Part shown: piece after piece, positions 37,201 to 49,200 of the stretch | How the letters are laid out: each line of letters opens with the position of its first letter | Numbering within the stretch: position 1 is the first letter of the stretch | Assembly: GCA_036874045.1 (NCBI GenBank) | Contig: CM072336.1 | Location: 22,643,501-22,707,500, forward strand | DNA from: Cymodocea nodosa | Lineage: Eukaryota > Streptophyta > Magnoliopsida > Alismatales > Cymodoceaceae | Direction: 5' to 3' | DNA length: 64,000 bases | Made by a program: the position numbers and the translations under genes | The notes under the pieces: generated by a model | The model's input: only the letters and a program-made list of their open reading frames with translations | Told to the model about the DNA's origin: nothing | Databases searched by the model: none

Positions 37201-40200
37201 CACAACGAAGAGTGATGACAAAATAGAGGCAGTGGCAAACAAAATCACAATAGATCTAAGAGAGAGAGATGAGTTGGGAAGGAGGAGGCTACATAGAAGA
37301 AGTTCCCCTTCTTCCTACCTAAAAGTTTTATCAATAGACTCTTAAAACCTAATGCTTTGATACCATATGGAAAGACAAGAGATGGGTGAAAGTTGATTGA
37401 TTCAATGACATAACATAAAACCTTTATATATAAAGACTAGACAGAAAACACAAACAAAACTCTAGTAATGTAAGACTAAACTCACTTATAACATAAATAA
37501 CTTTAATATATAATTTTCTCTAGCAAGTATAAACACAATGCTATATGAATCCTACTGCATCCAATAACCTAATTACATATTTACAACTCTAAAACTCTCC
37601 CTCAAGCTGAAGGATATAAATCAAATGAACTCAGCTTGTTACATAGATTCTTGAAGGTACTAGCATTTAATCCCTTTGTAAAAATGTTTGCAAATTGTTG
37701 AGAATATCTAATGTAGGGAATACTAGTAATCTCATTCTCTATAAACTCTCGAATATAATGGCAATCAACCTAGATGTATTTAGAACTTTCATGGAAAATA
37801 GAATTGTTAGCATATAGATATCTACTTAATTGTCACAGTACATAATCGTAGGAACATGAACTGTAAAAGCAAGCTCTATTAGAAACAATTTCAGTCACAT
37901 CATCTCACTTATGATTTAAGACAGACCTATATTCTACTTTGACACTTGACTTTGATACAACATTTTATTTCTTATTCCTTCAAGGGATAAGATTACCACT
38001 AACCCAAAGTAGATCTTTCATCTCCTTTATCACTTACATAACCTAAACTTGAATAAGCCACTAAATTCAAGTGTCTATACTTGGAGTAAATTAGTCCCTT
38101 TTCACGATTACTATTGGCATAGGCCAAAACTCTCGTTACACTATTCTAGTAAACCATCCTTGGCTTATGCATAAAATAACTTAGAAGACCAATAGCATAA
38201 GTGACATCAAGGTGAGTTATCATAAGATAAATAAGTTTTTCAATCAATCTATGATACCTTCCAACATCATAAGCAAGTTGAAAGTGTTATCCCAAAAGGA
38301 CGGATTTTGATCAATTGGAGTTTGCTTAAACCTACATCCTAAGAGACCAATCTCTTTTTTAACAAGTCAAGGACAAACTTCCTCTATAAAAGGTCCATCC
38401 TACCCTTGGAGTAACTAAATTCAATGTCTAAAAAATATCTTGGTTTTCCAAAGTCTTTAATAACAAAATATTAACCTAAGAACTCCTTTATTATTCAAAT
38501 TTCACTTGTATCATCACTTACCAAAAGAACGACATCTACATAAACTACTAGAATAGTATACCTGACAAACTTTTATTAATAAAAGCAAGGTGGTCAACAA
38601 CACATCTATTAAAGCCTGTATAACTAAGCCAAGCTTTGCAAACCACGCATGTAGGCTTTGTTTTAATCCATAAATGACTTTCCACAATAAACAGATTTGA
38701 TTCTCCTCTTAAGCAACATAACTCAAAGGTTGCTCTATGAAAACATCTTCCTTGAGATCACCATAGAAGAAAGCATTGTGAACATCTATTTGAAAAAGAG
38801 ACCAACTATTGTTGACAGCCAAGGAAAGTAAGACCCAAATGGAGTTGAGACAAACAATTGAAGAGAAAGTCTCGACGTAATTAACATCATATATCTGAGT
38901 AAATTTCTAAGCAACAAGGCAAGCCTTATACCTATCAACAAAGTCATCTGATTTATACTTGATGGTAAAAACTCATCTATAGTCAACAATAGGAACATCT
39001 TTTGGGCAAGAGACAAGCTACCATGTGCCTTTGATAGTTAACACTTACATTTCAACATCTATAGTTGCCTTCTATTATAGAAGGGTAAGTGCCTCTACAT
39101 GATTCTAAAGAATTGATTCTAATGATATGGCTCACACAAATTTACAATAGGAGGAACTAAGAGAATTATAAGAGATTAAATTAGACATGAGATGTACGAT
39201 GGATGCATGATTACCTTTGCATATAGTAATGGGAAAATCAAGAGAAGTTAGATTTTCCTTAATAAAAGAAGTTGGCTCACCAAGTGTCATAGGTGGTATG
39301 TGAGGCTAATGTCATTGATACACTTGCAAGAGTGGTAGCTATGGAGGCTCGACCATTGTTAACTAAACCCAAGTTGAAGGAACAATGGCAGGATCAATAA
39401 AGATTGGTTGAGGTAAGGAATCTTCAATAGTGGTAGAAGGAAAAGAAGAAAAACAAGGAGTATCCTCTAGGAAAACCATAAAAGAAGAAAAACAAGGAGT
39501 ATCCTCTAGGAAAACCATATTAGCAAAGACAACGTACCAACATGTTAAAGGATAATAACAACAATACCCTTTTTGAATATAGAAGTATCCCATAAAAACA
39601 AATTTAGTAGACCAAGGAGAGAGTTTGTCTAAGGCCTAAGGTAAGATTTTTGACAAAAGTCATACACCCAAATACTTTAAGGGTAATAAAAATAATTCCT
39701 AATCTAAAAATAGGTGTCAAAGAAGAATGTCTCCTCCTAAAAGTGAATAGGTCATACAATTAATAAAATAGGATGTAGTAAAAAAAGTATCAAACTACAA
39801 GTATTTACGGATGTTCATCTTAATTATCAAGATGCGAGCAATATTAAGAAGGTGGCAATGTTTACACTCTACAATCTTATTCTATCGAGAAGTGTAAGAA
39901 CAAGTGGTCAAATGTAAATTACCATGTTAATCATAAAAAGAAACTACATTAATATAAAGAAACTCTAAAACATTATCAATGCAGAATTTTAGGAGTATTA
40001 CTAAATTGATTTTGAATTTCATTAAAGAAATTTTGGAATACATAAACAAAGTATTGACAATCTTTTGACAAATATAACTAAGAGATATAAGAAAAATCAT
40101 TAATAAAAACAACATAATAACAATAGTCTAAAACAGACATGACCCAAGAATGTCCTCAAATATCATAATAAACCAATTCTAACAATACTTTAATAGTAAA

Positions 40201-43200
40201 TAACTCCCGACTCATAACACAATACTGATAACTGACAAGACAAATAGAAACCTAAGGAAAAGCATCTTAAAGTTTACAAAAAAAAGGATGACCAAGATAA
40301 TGATAACACAATAAGGAGTCACTAAAGGTTGTCATAGATACAACTCCTTGAGGGAAGTCATCTTTGACAAGTACATACACACCCTATCTACATTCATGAC
40401 CCAATCCAATCTTCATCCCTATCTGCAAATCTTGAAAAGTGTAGTGAAAGGAATGGAGATAAAACAAAAAAGTTGTTTAATAATAGCAATTATAGATAAT
40501 AAATTAATAGGGAACTGAAGAATATAAAAGACATTATCAAGAGTCATATCAAAAGAAAGAGAAGTAATTTCCTTCAACAGATATAAAGCAATCACTTCAA
40601 TTAGCTAAGGCAATAAAATTAACATAAGACAGTTCTGTTTGGTGATTAAAAAGAGATGAATTGTTACAAAAATGATTAGATGCACCATAATCAATTATCT
40701 AAAAATCATTAGGGATGGTATGAAAGGCAAATACACCAAAGGAAATCACATGGGCAGCTAGCATGGGCTCATTCTATTGGACACAAAAGCAAAGAAACTT
40801 GTTATGCTCAGTCTGAGAAAGACTAATGGTGTGTGAAGGGCCACTATTGTTGGCTGAATCAATAGAAGGCTTGATGGAAACAACATTCGTAGAAGGGGGC
40901 TGGTTGAACTTGTCCCAACACCGATCGAAAAGATGGTTCTTCTATCCACAATGAATACAAGGGTTTCTAGGCTTTCCACTAGTTTGTCCGTGTCAGTGTT
41001 GAGAAGAAGAGCCCTAGCCACATTGTCTACTAGTAGTTGTAGCAAGAGCAATGGCTTCAATAGAGGAAGAAGAGACTATAGTGGAGATGAGGATCAAATT
41101 GAATGTCGTTTGTAGGGGCAAAATAGTATCCACACCAAGGATTTGGCCTCGAATTTGGAAGTCAAGATCAATGCAAAGTCCAACAAGGAAGATGGCCACC
41201 ACTAATTCCTCCCTATATCTCTTCATCATAGCAACATTAGCAGCAAAGGGTTGATAAACTTCAAGCTCCTCATTCAATGAATGGAGCCAATTGTAATACT
41301 CATTGAGTGAGCATCTCCCTAGCAATGGGTGAAGAGTTACTCATACACCTCACAAATGCACGATATATTGTGTTCACTCCTATTAATGGTGCATAAGGTG
41401 TCCTATGTGTGTTTGGCAGGTCAAAGGCAAGAGATGCTATGGACAATGTTGTCATTGACACTATTAAGGAGCTAAGAAATGACCACATAGTCCACAACAT
41501 TCCATTCCAAGTAGTCCTTCAACCTGATGTTTGACAAGTCCTTTGCATGTGTGCTACCAAGAATGTCTTGAAAGCACTTGCCCTATGAAAGAGTAATTAG
41601 CATCATTAAGCTTGACACCAATAGAGATGAATTTGGCAATCCACAAATCCTTCAAAACATCCATGTCACTAGATAGACACATCAATGATTAGGGCATGCA
41701 CACAAGATTGAGAGGGAAATCCACACAATGCAAGAAAGAAACCAAAATGGAGGGAGGGAGAGTGAAGCTAATGATGCCAGGGGAGTTAACTATCCCTAGC
41801 TCTAACGCCATATTAATTAAGAAGTGGAAATCTGATTAGGGTTTCTCATTAACAAGAATAAGTATAAATACAATGCTATATAGATCCAATAACCTGATTA
41901 CACAATTACACATTTACAACTCTACCAAGCACTAATTAAGCTGATGAACTTCATCATATTATTTTAAAAATTCAAAACTAGATTTTTTTATTGCACCAAT
42001 TGTAGTCAAAAGGTGAAAACTTTCTAATTGAATTATACATGAAACATGATGATGGACTAAGACACATTCCTTTAAGAGACAAAGTCAAAATTCTTTGTGA
42101 TAACCAAATTTTCCATAGAAGATACCCTGTCATTTGGAGCAGCAGCATGACCATAGTGAAGAATAGAACTGCAACAGAAACAGACAAAGTCAGCCAGAGC
42201 ATGTTCTCTAAGTCACATTTCTTTGAATAAGAAAATGTAATTTAATACACCAAAAGAAGTTGTAAATTAAATGCTGATGGTTTTGGAATACACACTACAT
42301 CCAAGCTCAAGGAGGAAGTGAATTTTCTCTAAAAATTGCAGGCTTATCCTCTAACATTTATGACAGATTTGGATCTCCAATTCACCACAATTAGAGAGAT
42401 CCAATTCTTAAATCTAATCACTTAAATACACCATACATGGTGAGAATTTAAGTGGTTATCTTTTTTTGAGATGCTCAACAGGTTATTACAATCAAATCAA
42501 ACCATATATACACTTAATCAATTAATGGTCTAAAGGAATGGAATTGGATCCTCTCCAATTGTGATGATTTGGAAAGAATCCAAATACATTAAAGATATAC
42601 AAGTTTTGCCTTATGTAAAGTTAGTGCTGGTCTATCAGCTCTTTAGAACGTATGAGCAAGCATACTAGCATATACCTTAGAATATAAAAGTATAAACAAT
42701 GCATAATATGAAAACAAAACTTATATGATATATGATTCCTTTAGAAATAATTCATTGTCCATATTAATAGGTGACATAGTCATGTAGATCACCATTAAGA
42801 GCACCAAGACACATCATCCAGTAATTATGGCATATCATATTTTGCTTCAGATAGAAAGCAGCTAGAATTGCCACAAGCCAACAACAATGCGTAAGGGGTG
42901 TGTGCGTGTGCACATGCACATGTATGTGTGATATACAAATAGTGTTTAGGGACTCTCACCCATTTTCTCCAGAAGCACATATACATGTGTATGAAAAACC
43001 AGGCCTGCAGCCACCATACATGTAAATATGATGAAGAAAGGTACTTTCTAATTGATATTCCTTCATGCCTGCCTTGATTTTTCTCATAACCTGATACAAA
43101 ATTGTGTTAATATGAATAAATTAGTTTCTTCTTCATTGGCCTAATGCATTAGATGAAGATGCGCATAAAAGAAATGAAATACCATCCTAGGAGACTTTTG

Positions 43201-46200
43201 TAACCAGATTGCTATCAATTAATGTCTGCATGCTATAGGGTCTGGTTAAAACATAAATGTCTTCAAAATATCATGTTGTAGAGGATGTCATGTTTTGAAT
43301 TGGCTAAAGGAACTACAACTTTTTTATTGTTGAAATAAAATTTAGTTTAAAAATAATTTCCCATAAAATAGACAACTAAGAGAACACTGATAACATTAAA
43401 GTTAACTGATTCAGCTAGTGAAGGAGATCTTTAAGGAAACTATATATGCTTCCTCAGATAACCTAATATACAATGAACCATTTCCTCATTTATAGGCTCA
43501 GAAATGATTCAAAAAATAGTGTGTTACCAGCTGGACGTATGATATTTTAGTTGCTGCAACAATTTAAAAGACTAGAATGTTTAATATACGATTTCTAGGA
43601 GAAAAAAACTATAAGAGTCAAGACAGTTGCTTGCATCACCATTGAGCACATCCAACATCTTAAAAGTACAATTAATACTATAGTTGGGCATATATGAGAC
43701 TATTAGTTCATATAAGCTTGGCTGCTTGAGCTGTGTACTAGTTTGCAAAAAATTGTTCATTTTGTAAAAGCCTCATGAAGCTTTCCCATATTCCACTTTG
43801 ATAGGTCCTCACCAACGTTAGTAGTTCAATCTAGGAAGCAGCTCTTGGGCATTCAGACACCTACAAGCATGTCTGCATCATAATGAGATGATCAGGAGCT
43901 TGAGAGAGCTCCATATTCGTGAAAAATCACCAATATGGTTTGGATTTAAAACACTTGATCCCGAATCATGCTGTATTTCAGATAATACGTATTTCTGATG
44001 AATTTTCTTGTAGGATTGGTGTATAATCGATGAATCATATGATCCTCATCATCTTTTCACTTGTTGGAAGACAAATTGATCAATTCATCACAAGGTTTGG
44101 TCAATCTAGAAAGATGAGTGTTCCATTGAAGTCACTACTGACCACTAAAAACTCTACCAAAGGGCTCGCCATCAAGTACTGCATCTCTTCCATGTGTCAA
44201 GTGATCTTCCAAAGCCTCTATTCCACTGTAAGACATCACCAGAAGCCTCTACAAAGGTTTCCAATGGGAAAAAAGGAAAGGAAGAAGAGGAAAAGGAGAA
44301 GGTGGTGACTCACATTTAGGAAGGATAAAGAATGAAAAAAAAGGAAAAAAGGAATATAAAAGGAAAAAAATTATTAAATAAAAATTTATGTTTAACAAAT
44401 GGTGCAAAATAATAAAAAATCACAAAAATATATAATTTTTTATTTTTTAAAAAAAATAATTTATAAAATTTATTTTCTAGTTTTCTTATTAATTCACATG
44501 AGATTTTTTTAAAATATTAATTACATTATAAGCATTGATTTAAAAATCAAGATGGATCGCTAAAAAAAAATAAAAAGGATGAACATGCTTTTTTTAAGAA
44601 AATGACGGATATAATAAAAGGGATTCACATGAAGATATATATCTCCTTCACATGAAAAAGTTTTTTTTGAACAACAAAGAAAAACAAGATAACTAATAAT
44701 TATAAAAAAAATGGAAAGAGAGAAGAAAAAATAAAAATATTACATAAAAATTATGTTTATAAAAAGATGTAACTAAAAAATCAATTTTTTTTCTTTGACT
44801 TGACAAAATAAAGGGTCTACTATAATTGACACAATTTAAGAGTAGTCACATATGCAACTATTATATTTGTATCTAATTAACATTTTATACATGATAATTA
44901 CCAATAAAATTTATTTTAGTTTTTTTATACTTATCATAACTTCTTTTACCTTTTTCTGAGTTTTAAGTTGAAATTTTAAGTTTTTAGCTATTTTCATAAA
45001 AATATTGTGTTTTCATTAATACAATTTTCAATTCTAGATGCATTTCCTTTTTCCACAAGATCGATCTTCAATATAATACTGGCATTTGAATCCTTGATTG
45101 AAAACTAAGAATAAGGTGGAGGAAGAGGGAGAATTGAGAAGGTGGATGAGGCTCAAACTCTAAGGTGGTAGCTCAAACCAAGTCCATCTAAACCACTTCA
45201 ATATGGCTAGCAGAGGAGTGCCTTCCACAGATCAGGGCTAAACCACTTCAGCTCCAACTAACATTGATAGCAACAAACTCCCATAGCTAGGCAAAGCTCT
45301 CAGCTCAGCTGCCTACTTGGAAAAGCTTCATTCCCATCAACTCCCATATTCAAATAGGGACACACCCTGACCCAACAGCCTTTACACCCATCTCCTATAC
45401 AATGATCATGACAGCCATAAAAAGACATCACACTTATGCTGAAGCTTTGTGCAATATGTTTTCCCTTCATTTTCTGACGAATTTATCTGGAACAGTCCAG
45501 TCTGTTCCCAATCCATCAACTGTCCAGGCAGTCTGGAATGTTAGTGGTTGGATTTTGTTGTTGAGGAAGCTTTGTAGAAAACCTACTACAGTTAAAAATT
45601 TGTTTGTTTCAGTTTGGGAGAAGAGAGAGCTAGAGAAGATTTAAATTCAACATAAAAAATGGGGGCAAAAAGATATATATATTAGTAAGACCCCTAACAT
45701 AATTGGATACCCATATATCACAATACACAACACCGCACTTTCCAAGTTGAAGTATATAAATCCATCACGTCCAACTTGTTACATATCTTCTCAAACAACC
45801 TAGTATTTGAACCTTTAGTGAAGATGTTTGTAAGCTGCTCTAAGGACTTTGTATAGGGAGTAGCTATCAACCTTTTGATAATCATGTCACAAATATAGCA
45901 ATAATCAACTTTAATATGCTTGATGCATTCATAAAAGGTGGGATTATTTGCTATAAAAATAGTAGTGTAATTGTCACAATGCATGAGTATAAGAACTTGA
46001 ATAGTAAAACTAGTTCTTACACAAGTGATTTGAGCCACACCATCTCACAAGTGCTTTAAGCTAGAGATCAGTATTTCACTTCCACACTAGACCTTAAGAT
46101 CACATTCTATTTCTTACTTCACTAATTAACTAGGTTTCTACCAACATAGGTGTAAAACACGAAGGTAAACTTCCTATCACCCTTATTGCCACTATAACTT

Positions 46201-49200
46201 GAAATTATATAAGGCTCAATCCTTAGGTGATTATATCTCCTATATACAAGGCCTCTAGTAGATGTACTCTTAACATAGGCGAAAATAGAAAGGGCTCCTT
46301 ACCAATGAATCTTCCTTGGATCATGCATAAGCTAAAGATACTTAAAGGTAACACAGAGGTACTTGCCTCATTGACACATCTCACAATTAAATGGCAGCAT
46401 AGAAACTTAAGAAAGAGTTTGTTGGAGCTTACCATTAAAAGGATGACCAAGATTATAATGCCACAAGATAAAAGGTTTGGACACAGTTGTCAATACCACC
46501 AATTCATGTGGTATCTTATCTCAAACAAGAAGGTATACTCCTCTATGCTTACAATCCAAACTAATCTTCTTCCTCATCCATAGATCTCAAAAAGTACAAT
46601 GAAAAGAGAAAAGGTCACAAAATACATTAGCTAAATGCTAATGATACTAATAGAAAGTAAATTTATCAGAAAGTCAGGTACATAAAGTACTTTGTCCAAT
46701 TTCGTCTAGGAAAATGCTTGAATAGTACCCTCTCTAGAAATAGAATGTGAAAGGTCATCAACTATAGTAACAGAGGTAATATCAAGTAGAGTGCTTAAGT
46801 AGATAAAGAGGTCACATATACCTAATATATAAGAAAAGACTCCAGAGTCTATAATCTAAGAACTCTCCCTCCTAACTACCATAGTTCTACCCATACCTGA
46901 AGTAAAACCAAAAGTTGTAGTAATAGAAGACTTGTGACCTAAAACTATAGAAACCTTCTATAATCAACTCAAGATATAGTGACTATTGGAGTCCTAATCA
47001 AGGCAACAGTGGTGACATCTTGTAATGTGTTGACGGTAGAAGCTTCAATGGCTACCTATGCTCAACCTAGTCTCATAAACTTCTCCTAGTGTTTATTAGA
47101 TTTGTAATTTATATGCCCACAATGCTCACAGGGTGTGCATCCCTAACTATCCATAAGACCTCCTATGCATCCTTGACCACATCCACAACCTCAAGTAGCT
47201 ACCAATGCTGAATGATCACCTACATGTGTGCTTGTGCCAGTTGAGATCCACAGCACATGAATGAAAACAGTCTCCAAATCTGGAATGGATTCTACACCAA
47301 GTATTTGTCCTTGTACCTAGACGAAAGCTCTAGAGACTATCTAGATAGACATGCAATAATAGTGAGTTCATCTCTATAACACTAAATGGTTGCTATATTA
47401 GATGCCAACGGCTGATAAATCTCTAGCTCCTCTACTAGGATGAGTAGGGTAGTAAAATGCTCTTGGATTGTTTGGTCTCCCATGCACAACATGAAAATTG
47501 CTCATATATCCCGTATACTTTGAAATACTTTTCTCATGTCCATATATCTGCTTTAGTGTATCCTAAATCTTCTTTGCAGGTCAACATCATAACTCCTCTA
47601 ATGATATTGGATTCTATACTATTTTCCATCCATGTCACAATGACGGCATCATCAATACACCAACCATCATAAGTATGGTCCTTTCATTAGGTGGTGGGTG
47701 TGTGAGAAATTTCAGTTCCCAATGAGCAATAATAACAACTGAAAATTTTGTGACCAAAGCAAATAATTCTTGCCATTGAGCTTTTCAGATATCTTGCTGA
47801 GGTTTTTCATGAGTGGATCTTTAGCAGCCATTTTAGAGCTTCAAAGAAATTCAAAATAACCTGATCTGAGTTTATCTGTCCTACATAACTGATCTGATTC
47901 AATCCGTCAAGGCAAGAAGCAAGCTAGACCATAAACAGAGGTCCTCTAGAGGATGTGAAGGTAACAGTAATAGAAACTCAACCTCGTCTAGAGTAGCAGA
48001 AGTTGCAGAGGAAATAAGACCACTGTTAGTGCATCCAGTGGTGGTAAAAGCAAAAACAACCTAAAAAAGGGGTTGCAATAAAGGTTCCAGCCCTAACCAG
48101 CCTGTCAAGGAGCCAAGAAGCTGGTATGACCTTGAGAGGGACTGCCAGTGGCCTGTTAGAACCTGAACAGGCTGGCATAGCCTTGAGAAGGCCTAGTTAG
48201 GGTTGTCAGTGGCCTATTAGATGGTTAAGGTCCTAGATGGAACATCCATGAGAAATGAAAGTAGGGTGGATGTGGATGTGGAGGTGGAGGAAAGGAGGTG
48301 ATGATGAGGAAGAGAATGGAAGGTGACGGCTAGGATAGGGTTAGTTTTTTTATTGGCTCTAATACCATACGAGAAGAGAGAGTTGAAGAAGAATTAGATT
48401 CAACATAAAAAATGAAGGTCCAAAGATACATATATGAATAGTGAGACCCCAAACATAATCAAGTACCCATTTACCCAAATATCATAATACATAACTCTCA
48501 TACAGTTGAAATCAAAAGTGGAAAAAATTTAAAAATACAATTATAACTGAACTTCTTCAGTTAAAATGAAAAAAACTGAAAAAATATCTTAAAAAATCGT
48601 GAAAGACTGTTCCTAATAGCTCCTGTATTTTGTCAAAATGGATTCTATTGCAGTGAACTGTAAAGAAATGATTCAATGCCAATGTGACAAGCTAAGTTAA
48701 ACCATTCACCTTCACAAAGATTGGGCTAAAAATTAAATTTGTTGGCAAATATATATATGATTTTCAATTCACAGGACAAGTGCTACAGATAAAACACGCT
48801 AAGCTTGTCAGCTCAAAATTCAAATAAGATGTTAGGGTCAATCACAATATCATAGAAAAAGACAAAATAAAATCTTTTAAGTGGGACAATGAAAAATTAA
48901 TTACCTCAATATGTGCTTCAGAACTTATATCATTAGCATATTGTATAACAGCAAGTTCCATTTGAGACTTGTAGACACGACATTCGGTCAATATAGGATG
49001 TAGTGTGTCAAGATCAGTGTCAAACTTCTCTATACCCTATAAGAAACCAAAATATGCTCAAATGCACTTCAATTGCAGGACAAAAAGGGAATAAGAAAAG
49101 AAAAACGACCTTAAACTATATAGAAGCTAACTGACATTATTTTCTAAATTAGTGATCCATTTCATACCTGAAAATTAGCAGGTTTGCAGAACTTATTGCT

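Larger units (their letters stand above)
36078..41927 (-). mobile_element. Degenerate Ty1/copia element with both LTRs (copia 2) in prolidase intron 8
   Basis: The right LTR is 41811-41927 and the left LTR is 36078-36131 continued at 37531-37594, split by a nested element. Flanks ggcac (36073-36077) and agcac (41928-41932) form a 5-bp target duplication with one mismatch. A decayed primer site (TGGCGTTAGAGC in minus sense) is at 41799-41810. In minus order there is gag with a CCHC knuckle broken by a stop (about 40915-40970), integrase remnants, RT (38520-39010) and RNase H (37600-37900). The RT catalytic motif reads YVDV instead of YVDD at 38531-38542, so the enzyme is dead even apart from frameshifts. 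Same orientation as the host gene. Confidence 0.85.

Noticed and set aside
44030..44308. 92-residue plus ORF in prolidase intron 6
   Set aside because: No family feature; basic tail comes from a purine-rich low-complexity run.
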